DNA from: Ruminococcus flavefaciens
GTDB lineage: Bacteria; Bacillota; Clostridia; Oscillospirales; Ruminococcaceae
Direction: 5' to 3'
Length of the DNA: 64,000 nt
Assembly: GCA_023662725.1 (NCBI GenBank)
Contig: JAMPIL010000001.1
Location: 394,258-458,257, forward strand
Part shown: piece by piece, positions 1 through 9,628 of the stretch
Layout: every line of letters starts with the position of its first letter
How positions within the stretch are numbered: position 1 is the stretch's first letter
Notes under the pieces: model-generated
The model's database searches: none
What the model was told of the DNA's origin: nothing
Seen by the model: only the letters and a program-made list of their open reading frames with translations
Made by a program: the position numbers and the translations under genes

Positions 1-18
1 CTCCATTCTATATATATG

Positions 19-47
19 CAAAAACACCGCCTTTTCAGACGGTGTTT
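19..47 (-). terminator. Terminator after glgA
   Basis: An 8-bp stem (AAACACCG at 22-29 with CGGTGTTT at 40-47) lies just past the glgA stop on the minus strand. It is followed in that direction by a short T-run, so it probably ends the glycogen operon. Confidence 0.7.
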
Positions 48-51
48 CACT

Positions 52-1473
52 TTAGTGAGATTGAATTAAGTCTTTATAAATATCGATGTACACCTCAGCT
101 GATGCCTGCCAGCTAAAATCGCATCGCATAGAACGCTGAACAAGTTTTTTCCATGTTTTCTTATCCTCAAAATTGCTTTTAGCCCTTTTAACCGCATAAA
201 GCATATCATCAGCATTGCAAGTTTTAAACGTAAACCCATTGCCGTTTTCTCCCCCGTTATCACGAACAGAATCACGCAGTCCGCCCGTTTCACGAACAAT
301 CGGAATGGTTCCATATCTCATTGCAATCATTTGTGCAAGTCCACACGGCTCGCTCTTTGAAGGCATAAGGAACATATCAGTTCCGGCATAAATTTTATGA
401 GAAAGTTCCGGAACAAATCCCAGAGTTACAGAAACCCTATTAGGATATCTCGCTGCCATTTCACGGAAAAATTCCTCATACATTCTTTCTCCGCTTCCAA
501 GAACGGCAAACTTGATTCCCATACCAACCATTTCCTCAAAGGCATAACGAATAAGACCGATTCCCTTGTGATCGACAAAACGTGTCACAATTCCGATAAT
601 CGGCTTGTCATCATCAATAAGTCCCAGTTCACTAATAAGAGCTTTTTTACATTCGATTTTACCTGAAATATCGTCCGCAGAAAAATGTCCGGCAATAGCA
701 GGATCGGTTTCGGGATTATATGCATCCATATCAATTCCGTTGAGAATTCCTCTCAATTTGTACTGTTTTGTAACGAGAATCCTATCCAGACCATGGGCAT
801 ACCACGGATCAAGAATCTCCCAAGCATAACTCGGACTAACAGTTGTAACCATATCTGCCGCTTCAATAGCGCCTTTCATCATGTTAACATAACCGTCATA
901 ATCGAGCAAATTGGCATTATACGCAGGTATTCCCATAATCTCAGACAAAACTTCTTTTCCATATTTACCCTGGTATTCTATATTATGTATAGTATAAACC
1001 GTCTTGATTCCATCATATCCCTGCTGATATTTATAATAAATGTTATAATAAACAGGTATAAGAGCAGTCTGCCAGTCATTACAGTTGATAATATCCGGTG
1101 TAAAATCAATATATTTAAGCATTTCCAGAACAGCTCTATCGAAAAACACAAAACGTTCACAGTCATCGTAAAAACCGTAAAGACCATCTCTTGAGAAATA
1201 GTACTCATTATCTATAAAATAATATGTAACTCCATCAAGCTTCGCACTGAAAATTCCGCAATATTGCTTGCGCCATGAAACGTCAACAGTGATATTTGTA
1301 ATAAATTTAAGTTTTGATCTTAATTCAGGTTTTATTGCCTTATATAGAGGAATAACGATACGGCAATCGTGACCGTTAGCTTTAATGGCCTTTGGAAGAG
1401 AGCCTATCACATCGGCAAGACCGCCGGAGGCTGCAAATGGTACAGCCTCACTGGCGGCAAAAAGTATCTTCAT
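52..1473 (-). CDS. glgA: Glycogen synthase (ADP-glucose, GT5)
   Basis: Transfers glucose from ADP-glucose to the non-reducing end of alpha-1,4-glucan in the cytoplasm. The 473-aa length is normal for the family. The start at 1473 gives the family N-terminus MKILFAASEA, is preceded by a GGTGA ribosome site, and avoids the 65-bp overlap with glgD that an upstream start would create. The N-terminal GGLADV loop and the C-terminal glycosyltransferase block with SKSEPCGLAQMIAMRYG and ETGGLRDSV are present. The Lys of the usual KxGGL motif is Ala here (AASGGL). It is the last gene of glgB-glgC-glgD-glgA, 16 bp after glgD. Confidence 0.95.
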   Translation of the reverse strand: MKILFAASEAVPFAASGGLADVIGSLPKAIKANGHDCRIVIPLYKAIKPELRSKLKFITNITVDVSWRKQYCGIFSAKLDGVTYYFIDNEYYFSRDGLYGFYDDCERFVFFDRAVLEMLKYIDFTPDIINCNDWQTALIPVYYNIYYKYQQGYDGIKTVYTIHNIEYQGKYGKEVLSEIMGIPAYNANLLDYDGYVNMMKGAIEAADMVTTVSPSYAWEILDPWYAHGLDRILVTKQYKLRGILNGIDMDAYNPETDPAIAGHFSADDISGKIECKKALISELGLIDDDKPIIGIVTRFVDHKGIGLIRYAFEEMVGMGIKFAVLGSGERMYEEFFREMAARYPNRVSVTLGFVPELSHKIYAGTDMFLMPSKSEPCGLAQMIAMRYGTIPIVRETGGLRDSVRDNGGENGNGFTFKTCNADDMLYAVKRAKSNFEDKKTWKKLVQRSMRCDFSWQASAEVYIDIYKDLIQSH

Positions 1474-1489
1474 AAATTTTTCACCGCCA

Positions 1490-2611
1490 TTATATCTTTC
1501 CGTTTTTTCCGATATAAAGCGGATATGTTTCAGAACCTGTAAGAACCTTTTCATCGCTTATTTCGACATTTTTATCAGTAATAATAGATGTTACACTTGC
1601 ATTATTGCCGATCTTGGTACCCTGAAGCAATACAGAATTTTTAACGACTGTACCCTTTCCAACCTTAACACCTCTGAAAAGGATAGAATTTTCAACAGTT
1701 CCCTCGATTACGCAGCCGTCTGCGATAAGAGAATCCTTAATGTTTGATTCAAGACCGTATTTAACAGGTCCGTTATCGCCGATTTTTGTATAAATAGGCA
1801 TTTCCTTCTTGAAAAGAGCATTTCTCTTTTGAGTATCGAGAAGCATCTTGTTTGCAAGATAGTAATTTTCAATACTGTCGATTCTAGTAAAGAAATCCTT
1901 ATGTTCGTAACCCATTATATTATATTCATCTTTTTTGCCCTGAAGAATCTCACGGGTAAAACTGAACTGATTTCTGCTTGCCGCATCAAAAACGATCTTC
2001 TTAAGGAATTCTTTGCTGATAATGAGCATTTCCATCCAAACATTGCACTCCCCCGAAATCTGAGGAGTTACAAGTACGTCCTTCAGACGGCTGTTTTCAT
2101 CGAACTCAAGAACAGTCGAGCTTGCATTTTTCTCACAATCATAATGAGCCTTACCGTAGATAAGGGTAATATCAGCCTCAGACTTCATATGCTGCTTGAG
2201 AATTGGATCAAAGTCAATAGTAGTAATAACATCGCAGTTCGCCATAATAACATACTTAGCGTTTGAATGCTCAACAAAACTCCATACATTACTGAGAGCA
2301 TCGAGTCTGCCCTTATAAATACCTCCGGTCTGGCTGTAAGGCGGAAGAAGATGCAGCCCGCCCTTTTTACGGGAAAGATCCCAATCACGACCTGAACCGA
2401 GGTGATCGAGAAGAGAGCCGTAGTTGGATTTTGTAATAACTCCGACCTCTGAAACGCTTGAATTTACCATATTTGAAAGCGGAAAATCAATAAGACGATA
2501 ACGACCGCCAAAAGGTATTGAACCCATAGTTCTCTGCTTTGTAAGCTCGCTTACATAAGAATCGTGCATACTTGCGAAAATAAGTCCTAAAACATTATAA
2601 TTAACACTCAT
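1490..2611 (-). CDS. glgD: ADP-glucose pyrophosphorylase regulatory subunit GlgD
   Basis: Non-catalytic partner of GlgC in Firmicutes, where the GlgC/GlgD hetero-oligomer makes ADP-glucose. The 373-aa protein has a nucleotidyltransferase-like fold with [11 protein letters not shown] near the N-terminus and a left-handed beta-helix C-terminus. In the position of the GlgC motif GGxGxRL it has a degenerate ASMHDSYVSEL, which marks it as GlgD rather than a second GlgC. It lies 16 bp from both glgC and glgA, which fits one transcript. Loss of the nucleotide-binding loop suggests an allosteric or structural role, as known for the family. Confidence 0.93.
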   Translation of the reverse strand: MSVNYNVLGLIFASMHDSYVSELTKQRTMGSIPFGGRYRLIDFPLSNMVNSSVSEVGVITKSNYGSLLDHLGSGRDWDLSRKKGGLHLLPPYSQTGGIYKGRLDALSNVWSFVEHSNAKYVIMANCDVITTIDFDPILKQHMKSEADITLIYGKAHYDCEKNASSTVLEFDENSRLKDVLVTPQISGECNVWMEMLIISKEFLKKIVFDAASRNQFSFTREILQGKKDEYNIMGYEHKDFFTRIDSIENYYLANKMLLDTQKRNALFKKEMPIYTKIGDNGPVKYGLESNIKDSLIADGCVIEGTVENSILFRGVKVGKGTVVKNSVLLQGTKIGNNASVTSIITDKNVEISDEKVLTGSETYPLYIGKNGKI

Positions 2612-2627
2612 ACTAAAACTCCTCCAA

Positions 2628-3854
2628 TCAGATACTTTCGCCGATTATCTGTTTCGGCTCAACAACCTTATTTTCGGAAACGGTAACGTTATGTCCGACA
2701 ACAGCAATGCTCCAGTCGTCTCTGTTTTCAACGTTTTCAGGACTTGTTCCTATCCTTGCGCCGCTTTCGATCACGGTATCCTCGCCGACTATTGCGTATT
2801 CAACAACTGCGCCGGATTTAATAACAGCACCCGGCATAAGGATACTGTAATTAACAGTTGCGCCTTCTTCGATGGTAACGCCGGAGAAAACAATTGAGAA
2901 ATCTACAGTACCGTCGATCATACTTCCTTCAGAAATCATAGAATTTTCTATATTTGCGTTATCGCCGATATACTGCGGCGGCATATTATTATTTCTTGAA
3001 TAGATCTTCCAGCTTGGGTCATAAAGATCGAGCGGAACACTTGGACTGAGAAGATCCATATTAGCTTCCCAGAGGGAATCAAGAGTTCCAACATCCTTCC
3101 AGTAGCCTTCAAATTCATAAGCGAAAAGACGCTGTTTATCACGAAGCATAGAGGTAATAATATCCTTACCGAAATCTTTCGACCAAGCCTCGCCTCTTTC
3201 ACGCTTAGCATTAGCGTCCTCTTCATTTTCGATAAGATATTTACGAAGCTTCTCCCAGCTAAACACATAAATTCCCATTGAGGCAAGAGTAGACTTTGGC
3301 TCCTTTGGCTTTTCGACAAAATCGATAACCTGATTCTGGTCATCGCATATCATGATACCGAAACGTGAAGCCTCAGCCTTTGGAACATCAATAACGGAAA
3401 TAGTACAATCAGCATTGTTGGCAACATGGAAATCTACCATTTTAGAATAGTCCATTTTATATATGTGGTCGCCGCCGAGAACAACTACATATTCAGGATT
3501 ATATCTTTCGATAAATCTGATATTCTGATAAATAGCATTAGCCGTACCCTCATACCACGAAGCGCCTGCCTGAGTTTCATAAGGCGGAAGAACATGAACT
3601 CCTCCGTTCATTTTGTCGAGATCCCATGGCTGACCATTTCCGATATACTCATTAAGTACGAGAGGCTGATACTGTGTAAGGACACCTACTGTATCAATAC
3701 CTGAATTTGTACAGTTTGAAAGCGGGAAGTCGATAAGACGGTATTTTCCGCCATATGGAACTGCCGGCTTAGCAACATTTTTAGTCAAAGCATAAAGTCT
3801 GCTTCCCTGACCGCCTGCAAGGAGCATAGCAACGACTCTCTTTTTTGTATACAT
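2628..3854 (-). CDS. glgC: Glucose-1-phosphate adenylyltransferase catalytic subunit
   Basis: Catalyses ATP + glucose-1-phosphate to ADP-glucose + PPi, the committed step of bacterial glycogen synthesis. The 408-aa protein has an intact nucleotide loop, [14 protein letters not shown], at residues 12-25, then [10 protein letters not shown], the [10 protein letters not shown] motif around the catalytic Asp, FVEKPKEP (sugar-phosphate binding), and a C-terminal hexapeptide-repeat beta-helix. An AGGAGG-type site precedes the ATG. A 153-bp gap with a long hairpin separates it from glgB upstream, so its expression may be tuned separately within the operon. Confidence 0.96.
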   Translation of the reverse strand: MYTKKRVVAMLLAGGQGSRLYALTKNVAKPAVPYGGKYRLIDFPLSNCTNSGIDTVGVLTQYQPLVLNEYIGNGQPWDLDKMNGGVHVLPPYETQAGASWYEGTANAIYQNIRFIERYNPEYVVVLGGDHIYKMDYSKMVDFHVANNADCTISVIDVPKAEASRFGIMICDDQNQVIDFVEKPKEPKSTLASMGIYVFSWEKLRKYLIENEEDANAKRERGEAWSKDFGKDIITSMLRDKQRLFAYEFEGYWKDVGTLDSLWEANMDLLSPSVPLDLYDPSWKIYSRNNNMPPQYIGDNANIENSMISEGSMIDGTVDFSIVFSGVTIEEGATVNYSILMPGAVIKSGAVVEYAIVGEDTVIESGARIGTSPENVENRDDWSIAVVGHNVTVSENKVVEPKQIIGESI

Positions 3855-3919
3855 ATTATTCCTCCTGAATCAGGAAAAAGCGCAGAATACTGCAAATTTT
3901 CCGATGTTGTATAAGTCGT

Positions 3920-3969
3920 GTTCAATAACCTGAAAATACTGTATCATCAAGTATTTCCGGTTATCGAAC
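3920..3969 (-). other. Long imperfect hairpin between glgB and glgC
   Basis: Arms at 3920-3940 and 3950-3969 pair over about 18 positions (GTTC/GAAC, ATAACC/GGTTAT, GAAATACT/AGTATTTC) with two mismatches and one bulge. There is no T-run after it on the minus strand, so it is unlikely to be a plain terminator. An RNA processing or stability element between glgB and glgC is the simplest reading. Confidence 0.5.
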
Positions 3970-4007
3970 AGGTCTATTGAAATTATTTTAAAAATTTTAA
4001 ACTAAGA

Positions 4008-5996
4008 TTATTCGTCCTTAGCAGTTTCTTTTGCCTTGGAAACGGTCTTGGTTTTCTTCACTGTCTTTTTTTCAGTTGTTTTTTCTGTTTTAGGAGTTCT
4101 CTTCTTTACAGGAGCATATTTCAGATAAATCACTGAAAGCGGAGCAAGAGTCATAGAAATACTTTCATCCAGACCGTGCATACCCTCACCGAGAGTTTTA
4201 AATGTTTTTTCAGTAATTCCCGAACCTCCGAACTCCTCGGCATCAGTATTGAAAACGAGCTTGTATCTTCCCTTATATGGAACGCCGATACGATAATCTC
4301 TGCGTTCAACGGGAACGAAATTGCAGACAGCGATAACTTCTTCTTCGTTGTCGTCAATACGTCTGAAAGCGATAACGCTCTGCTTGTAATCGTCGTTAGA
4401 AATCCAGCTGAAACCGCTCCATGAATCGTCATTCTGCCAAAGCGGAGAATTTTCGGCATAGAATTTATTCAGCTTTTCCGAGAATTTAAGAAGATTTTTA
4501 TGCGAATCAAACTCAAGAAGATCCCAATCGAGCTGAGACTGATAATTCCATTCGTTCATCTGAGCGAATTCCTGACCCATGAAGAGAAGCTTCTTTCCTG
4601 GATGAGCCATCATATAGGCAAGAAAAGCACGGTAAGAAGCAAATTTCTGATCGTAATCACCGGGCATTTTATTTATCATAGAGCATTTTCCATATACGAC
4701 CTCATCATGAGAAATAGGAAGTATATAGTTCTCGGAAAAAGCGTAGAAGAACGAAAACGTAAGCTTATCGTGGTTGAACGAACGATAAATAGGATCGAGC
4801 GACATATAACTTAACATATCGTTCATCCAGCCCATGTTCCACTTGAAATTGAATCCAAGACCGCCGATATCAGTCGGTTTAGTAACAAGAGGCCAAGCCG
4901 TTGATTCCTCAGCTATCATAAGCGCATCCGGATGCTTTGCAAAAACGGCTTCATTAAGATGCTTTAGGAAAGCAACAGCCTCAAGATTCTCGTTTCCGCC
5001 ATATACATTTGCGCACCATTCGCCGTCACGTCTGTCATAATCGAGATATAGCATTGAAGCAACAGCGTCAACTCTCAATCCATCAACATGGAACTCATCG
5101 AACCAATAATTAGCGCTTGAAATAAGGAATGAGCAAACCTCAGCCTTACCGTAATCAAAAACTCTTGTTCCCCATGATTTGTGTTCTCTCTTGCGCTCAT
5201 CTGTATATTCATAACAGCAAGTGCCATCGAATTCATAAAGACCTGCGCCGTCTTTAGGAAAATGGGCCGGAACCCAGTCCAGGATAACTCCGATGCCCGC
5301 CTCATGGAACATATCTACCATTTTTCTGAAATCGTCAGGAGTTCCGTATCGTGAAGTAGGCGCAAAATATCCTGTAACCTGATATCCCCATGAACCGTCG
5401 AAAGGATATTCCGTAAGCGGCATGAATTCGACATGAGTATATGACATCTTTTTAATGTATGGAATTATTTCATTTGCAAAAGTAATATAATCAAGGAACG
5501 TACCCTCGCCGTTTGATTTCCAAGAACTTAAATGCACCTCATAAACGTTTACAGGACTTTTATATATACTCTTTTTCTTTTTTTCTTCATACCATTCTTT
5601 ATCGTTCCATTTATAGCTGCTTTCATAAATTTTAGAAGCAGTTCCCGGTCGTGTTTCAAAATGTGCGCCGTATGGATCGGATTTAAGAATAGTTCTTCCA
5701 TCCTTCGTTTCGATGCTGTATTTATATGCGTCAAACTGTTGAAGCTTAGATACCTCAGCTTCCCAAACTCCGTCTGCAATAAGCTTCATAGGATTTTTAG
5801 TTTTATCCCACTCGTTAAAATCGCCGACAACGGAAACGCCTGATGCATTAGGAGCCCAAACTCTGAAAATGAATGAACGTCCTCTGCCCTTTTTTACGCT
5901 GTGAACTCCGAAAAATTTATAAGCCTCGTAATTCTTTCCCTGATAAAAAAGATACAGCGGGAAATCGTTTGGATTTGATTTAATATTAGCAGCCAT
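4008..5996 (-). CDS. glgB: 1,4-alpha-glucan branching enzyme (GH13, CBM48)
   Basis: Makes alpha-1,6 branches in glycogen. The order is an N-terminal CBM48-like domain (about 40-120), a GH13 barrel (about 150-500) and a C-terminal beta domain. Catalytic residues are visible: nucleophile Asp310 in VDGLRVD, acid/base Glu363 in IAEEST, and HDEVVYGK at 430. The 662-aa length exceeds the usual size because of a Lys/Thr-rich tail of about 32 residues after KYAPVK, likely disordered and highly basic. It is the first gene of the glg operon, with an AAAGGAGG site and a consensus promoter upstream. A second, clearly different branching enzyme lies at 15045. Confidence 0.96.
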   Translation of the reverse strand: MAANIKSNPNDFPLYLFYQGKNYEAYKFFGVHSVKKGRGRSFIFRVWAPNASGVSVVGDFNEWDKTKNPMKLIADGVWEAEVSKLQQFDAYKYSIETKDGRTILKSDPYGAHFETRPGTASKIYESSYKWNDKEWYEEKKKKSIYKSPVNVYEVHLSSWKSNGEGTFLDYITFANEIIPYIKKMSYTHVEFMPLTEYPFDGSWGYQVTGYFAPTSRYGTPDDFRKMVDMFHEAGIGVILDWVPAHFPKDGAGLYEFDGTCCYEYTDERKREHKSWGTRVFDYGKAEVCSFLISSANYWFDEFHVDGLRVDAVASMLYLDYDRRDGEWCANVYGGNENLEAVAFLKHLNEAVFAKHPDALMIAEESTAWPLVTKPTDIGGLGFNFKWNMGWMNDMLSYMSLDPIYRSFNHDKLTFSFFYAFSENYILPISHDEVVYGKCSMINKMPGDYDQKFASYRAFLAYMMAHPGKKLLFMGQEFAQMNEWNYQSQLDWDLLEFDSHKNLLKFSEKLNKFYAENSPLWQNDDSWSGFSWISNDDYKQSVIAFRRIDDNEEEVIAVCNFVPVERRDYRIGVPYKGRYKLVFNTDAEEFGGSGITEKTFKTLGEGMHGLDESISMTLAPLSVIYLKYAPVKKRTPKTEKTTEKKTVKKTKTVSKAKETAKDE

Positions 5997-6020
5997 GATT
6001 CAGCCTCCTTTGCTATTAAC

Positions 6021-6049
6021 ATTTTACCAGAATTTGATTAATTATTCAA
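6021..6049 (-). promoter_or_regulatory. Sigma-A promoter of the glg operon
   Basis: On the minus strand, TTGAAT (6049-6044), a 17-bp spacer and TAAAAT (6026-6021) lie just upstream of the glgB ribosome site, with TG one base before the -10. Confidence 0.75.
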
Positions 6050-6159
6050 GTTTTTTTTAAAAATCAATCAAAAATTCAGATGTTATACTAATTATTGTAT
6101 CAATCTTTAGTGCAATTTGCCATAAAAAGCATTTTTTGTTACTATTTTCATTGTTAAAA

Positions 6160-8406
6160 TCACACATGAGAAGTCTTTACAACTTTAATACCTATAACGG
6201 TAACATCATCGCTTTTTGAAGAAGGATTGAACACTTCGGATTTAATGCATATCTCATCAACCATTTTTTTCAAGTCGTTGCCGCTCAAAAGAAGTTCTTT
6301 TATAAAACTGTAGGCATTTTCACTGATTCCATCGGAAAACATAATAATAATGTCACCCTCCTCAAAATCATAGCTTCTTGAAAATGTATCGGACTGCTCA
6401 TAAATTCCTATAGGAAAGGTTGGCGATGAAACTTTCATAACGCTTCCCCTATGGCGGATGAGAGTGGCAGTCGCACCGGATTTTATAACGGTCAGACCGC
6501 AGTTATCGAGGTCTATCCTTACGGCATCAAGAGTTGCAAAAGATTCATCATGGGATTTAGTCAGCATAATGGAATTGATCAGCTTTATCGCCGAAGAGTA
6601 ATCCGCACCGCTGCTTATAAGACGGCGAAACATCCTTACGACTATTCTCGATTCAACAGCAGCATTCTTTCCGCTTCCCATGCCATCGGAAAGAATAACG
6701 TAGCTTATACCTGTTCCGTCGCTAAATATCATAGAAGTATCGCCGTTTTCCTTTGAATTATCTGCGCACACCGACGCACCGTAAACTTGAAGAGAATACT
6801 CCGGACGTTCAAAAAGTCTCAACCGAACCTCTTTTCCGGAGTTAACAGGATCAGCGCAATCAAGGGGAATTCTCAGCTCATCCGAAACAAGATCGCAGAT
6901 TCTTCTGATACTTTCCGGAGCGTCCTTAAAGGGAAAATAGATCTCTGCAAGGAGTCTGTTACGTGAATTATAGTAGGCAATGACGCTGTTTGTCTTAAAC
7001 CCAAATTTGCACAGTTTTGTTCTGATTATCTTGCTGATAGGCTCAGAATAACGCACATCAACACGTTCACCCGCTGCTGCTGCGACTTCCTCAATAATTT
7101 TTATCTGTTCCGAAAGAAGCTTTCTGCTCTCGGAATAACGCATCTCAAGAAGCTTTGCCGTCGCTTTTTCTCTTGCCTCTCTTTCAAATCTATCCCTGAG
7201 TTCGCTTTTGTGGAGACAATCGGTAAGTTCATAAGGAAAGCTCTCTTTTGCAAACTCAGTAAGCTGCGAAAGCTTGCGAAATCCTCTAAGCGTGCTGTCA
7301 TAATCTGTTTTCCAGCAGGAAAGCCGTCGAAAACAGCGTGAACATATCTCGTTGGAACTGTCCTCCGATTCATTTTCCTTACCGGAATTTTGTGAAAGCA
7401 TTTCCGCAATTTTCTCGGATTCTCTGCGAACATTTCCTATTGAATCGGAAAGAAAGCTCATCCGTGAGCTTAATATTTCCGGCAAAGCCGATGTGGAATC
7501 TTCTCCAATTATAACCCACTTATCTGAATAATAAGGTGCAAAAACGAGGAACAAAGCTGCTCCGCAGGCTATATTCACCATGCTGCTTACGCTATCGAGA
7601 GAAATTCCGGTAAGCATCATCATCATAAAATTCAATCCGACAAAAAAAGCGGCAGCAACATTTATTTTCTGCTTATAAAGATAACCGGTGAGAAGACCTG
7701 CCGCCGGAAGCAAAACCACAGTCATACCGCATGATGACGAGGAAAGAAACGCACCACAGGTAGTAAGCGCACCGCAAAGCACTCCTCCTGTATGTCGATA
7801 AAAGTAAGCCGCCGAAAGCGTAACTGCCGCCCCCAGAACAATGCCGATATTTACCAGAGGAAATCGTACAGAGCAAATTGAAGCCATAAGTAAAGTATAA
7901 GAAACAGCGTAAGCACATCCGGACGGAGCAGAAAGATCAACAGCTTTTTTTGTACGGAGTCCCGTTATTATCAGCGAAACTGAATAAGACGTAAAACCTG
8001 CAAGAGCTCCATAAAAAACGTAAAATATCAGCTTATATAAGACCTCGCCTATGAGCATTGAAACGGCAGCGCCGGAAACAAAAATTCCAACAAAAGTTAT
8101 AATGCCGCAAAGCCGTGGATTATTTTTAGGTTCAAGAAACATTTTAAGTATCAGAATTATAACCATTGCCGCAATTTTAACAATGTTTCTTCCAACGGTT
8201 CCGCCAATAATGCTTCTGACAAGACTCCCCGTCAGCACCGCAGCAGAAGAAGGAAGACCGAGTCCTCCCGTAAGAGCAGCATCCGCAAATGATGAAACTC
8301 CGGCCATGCTCGTTCCCGAAAGCATAAAACCTGCCGCAGCCGAAATCGTAAAAGCGCCGATTGATACTATAGCTGAATCAGTATAATTTTTTTTTACTTT
8401 TAACAT
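6160..8406 (-). CDS. spoIIE: Stage II sporulation protein E (PP2C phosphatase)
   Basis: Membrane-bound serine phosphatase that dephosphorylates SpoIIAA and so releases sigma-F in the forespore; it also interacts with FtsZ during polar septation. The first 300 or so residues are hydrophobic, with about ten membrane segments, followed by a central regulatory region and a C-terminal PP2C domain. Metal-binding aspartates are seen in SDGMGSGK (Asp574) and MFSDGISENA (Asp692). At 748 aa it is slightly shorter than the Bacillus protein. It has its own promoter carrying Spo0A-box-like sequences. Its targets, spoIIAA and spoIIAB, lie at the other end of the window. Confidence 0.95.
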   Translation of the reverse strand: MLKVKKNYTDSAIVSIGAFTISAAAGFMLSGTSMAGVSSFADAALTGGLGLPSSAAVLTGSLVRSIIGGTVGRNIVKIAAMVIILILKMFLEPKNNPRLCGIITFVGIFVSGAAVSMLIGEVLYKLIFYVFYGALAGFTSYSVSLIITGLRTKKAVDLSAPSGCAYAVSYTLLMASICSVRFPLVNIGIVLGAAVTLSAAYFYRHTGGVLCGALTTCGAFLSSSSCGMTVVLLPAAGLLTGYLYKQKINVAAAFFVGLNFMMMMLTGISLDSVSSMVNIACGAALFLVFAPYYSDKWVIIGEDSTSALPEILSSRMSFLSDSIGNVRRESEKIAEMLSQNSGKENESEDSSNEICSRCFRRLSCWKTDYDSTLRGFRKLSQLTEFAKESFPYELTDCLHKSELRDRFEREAREKATAKLLEMRYSESRKLLSEQIKIIEEVAAAAGERVDVRYSEPISKIIRTKLCKFGFKTNSVIAYYNSRNRLLAEIYFPFKDAPESIRRICDLVSDELRIPLDCADPVNSGKEVRLRLFERPEYSLQVYGASVCADNSKENGDTSMIFSDGTGISYVILSDGMGSGKNAAVESRIVVRMFRRLISSGADYSSAIKLINSIMLTKSHDESFATLDAVRIDLDNCGLTVIKSGATATLIRHRGSVMKVSSPTFPIGIYEQSDTFSRSYDFEEGDIIIMFSDGISENAYSFIKELLLSGNDLKKMVDEICIKSEVFNPSSKSDDVTVIGIKVVKTSHV

Positions 8407-8437
8407 CCAATCACCCTTAAAGAAAAATGTAATTCAT

Positions 8438-8471
8438 ATTATACCATTTTTCTTTGGCGAAGTCTGTCGAT
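8438..8471 (-). promoter_or_regulatory. spoIIE promoter with tandem Spo0A boxes
   Basis: On the minus strand, TCGACA (8470-8465) and TATAAT (8443-8438) are separated by 21 bp, with TGG before the -10. On the plus strand TGGCGAA (8455-8461) matches the 0A box TGNCGAA fully and TGTCGAT (8465-8471) matches 6 of 7; their starts are exactly 10 bp apart. The 21-bp spacer and boxes over -35 are known features of the Spo0A-activated spoIIE and spoIIG promoters of Bacillus. Confidence 0.8.
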
Positions 8472-8491
8472 TCCAGTTATCTACAACAATA

Positions 8492-9352
8492 TTAATTTGA
8501 GATTTCTCTAAGCTTTAATGAAAAATTTATAAGCTGTTCCATATCAAGCTGTTCCAGCCTTGCATTTTCGCTAAGACCAATTCCTGTAAGAGCCTCATAC
8601 ACATCGCCTTTGGGAATACCTGCGATCGAAGAAAGGGCATTTGCCGCAGTTTTTCTTCGCTGTGAAAAACCACTTTTTACTATTTTAAAAAAGAACTTTT
8701 CACTCTCTTCATCAAGCCTAGGAACGGGATTCGGCTCGATTTTTATAACTGCTGAATCAACATTGGGCGCAGGAATAAAGCTTCCCCTTGAAACGTCAAA
8801 AACCTTTCGGACAGTTCCGTAATAATTTACCGCAACCGTTATTGCTCCTGATTCTCTTGTACCGACTTTTGCACAAAGACGCTGCGCTGCTTCTTTCTGA
8901 ACCATAACCGTTATTGATTCCACAGGCAGTCTGCTCTCTAGCAGCAGCATTATCACGGGGGAAGTTATATAATACGGAAGATTAGCGCAGACCGCAGCTT
9001 TGATTCCGGCAAATTCCTCTCGAACAATCCGCTGTAAATCGCACTTCATAACGTCCTCGTTAAAAATTCTGATATTATCGAATTCATCAAGTGTTTCCTC
9101 CAAAATCGGAAGAAGCCGCTGGTCGATTTCAACAGCGCAGACCTTGTCCGCACGTTTCGCAAGTTCAGCAGTCAGAACTCCTATTCCCGTACCGATCTCA
9201 AGGACTCCAAATCCCTGACGAGCATTGCCATTTTCAGCTATTTTAGGACATATATCAGGATTTATAATAAAATTCTGTCCCAAACCCTTTGAAAAGCTGA
9301 AACCATGCCTTGATAAAATCTCTTTAACTGTGCCTATATTTGTTAAATTCAT
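8492..9352 (-). CDS. rsmA: 16S rRNA (adenine1518/1519-N6)-dimethyltransferase
   Basis: KsgA/RsmA dimethylates two adjacent adenines in helix 45 of 16S rRNA using S-adenosylmethionine during small-subunit assembly. The 286-aa length is typical. Motifs: GLGQNFIINPD at the N-terminus, SAM-binding VLEIGTGIGVLT, acidic ICAVEIDQ-like strand (VCAVEID), and the catalytic NLPYYI. A GGAGAAATAAATT ribosome site precedes the ATG. It ends the minus-strand operon that begins with mscS; the stop of the upstream small gene is 3 bp before its start. Confidence 0.96.
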   Translation of the reverse strand: MNLTNIGTVKEILSRHGFSFSKGLGQNFIINPDICPKIAENGNARQGFGVLEIGTGIGVLTAELAKRADKVCAVEIDQRLLPILEETLDEFDNIRIFNEDVMKCDLQRIVREEFAGIKAAVCANLPYYITSPVIMLLLESRLPVESITVMVQKEAAQRLCAKVGTRESGAITVAVNYYGTVRKVFDVSRGSFIPAPNVDSAVIKIEPNPVPRLDEESEKFFFKIVKSGFSQRRKTAANALSSIAGIPKGDVYEALTGIGLSENARLEQLDMEQLINFSLKLREISN

Positions 9353-9355
9353 AAT

Positions 9356-9628
9356 TTATTTCTCCTGAATACCGTTGCGTTCCTTCTGCGAAAATTCCGA
9401 CTGTTTGGCATTGTTTAATTTATTCAGATCGTTCACAAGATAGTCCGCCGATCTGTAAGCCCGCTGAAAATCCGTATCTTTAAAATAAAATTTCAAGTCA
9501 ACGAATTCGCCGTCTACGATAATGTCAAGCTGTTTTATTTGTCTGCCCGGATATTTTTCACTTGCATATTTTATGTAAGCGTCAACCTCGCTGCGCTCCA
9601 TTTCACCGCCTATAACATTAATTTTCAT
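9356..9628 (-). CDS. Small protein resembling an anaerobic RNR (NrdD) tail
   Basis: A 90-aa protein of unproven function. It starts MKINVIGGEMERSEVDAYIK and has a C-terminal segment YLVNDLNKLNNAKQSE that looks like the conserved tail segment of clostridial class III ribonucleotide reductases (from memory: GYLVG...RFNNAKRAE). It lacks any catalytic domain, radical glycine loop or cysteine cluster, so it cannot be an active reductase. It overlaps the upstream FAD protein gene by 11 bp and sits 3 bp before rsmA, so it is translationally linked to both. Small stand-alone proteins of this kind are commonly labelled as NrdD in related genomes; the true role is unknown. Confidence 0.6.
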   Translation of the reverse strand: MKINVIGGEMERSEVDAYIKYASEKYPGRQIKQLDIIVDGEFVDLKFYFKDTDFQRAYRSADYLVNDLNKLNNAKQSEFSQKERNGIQEK

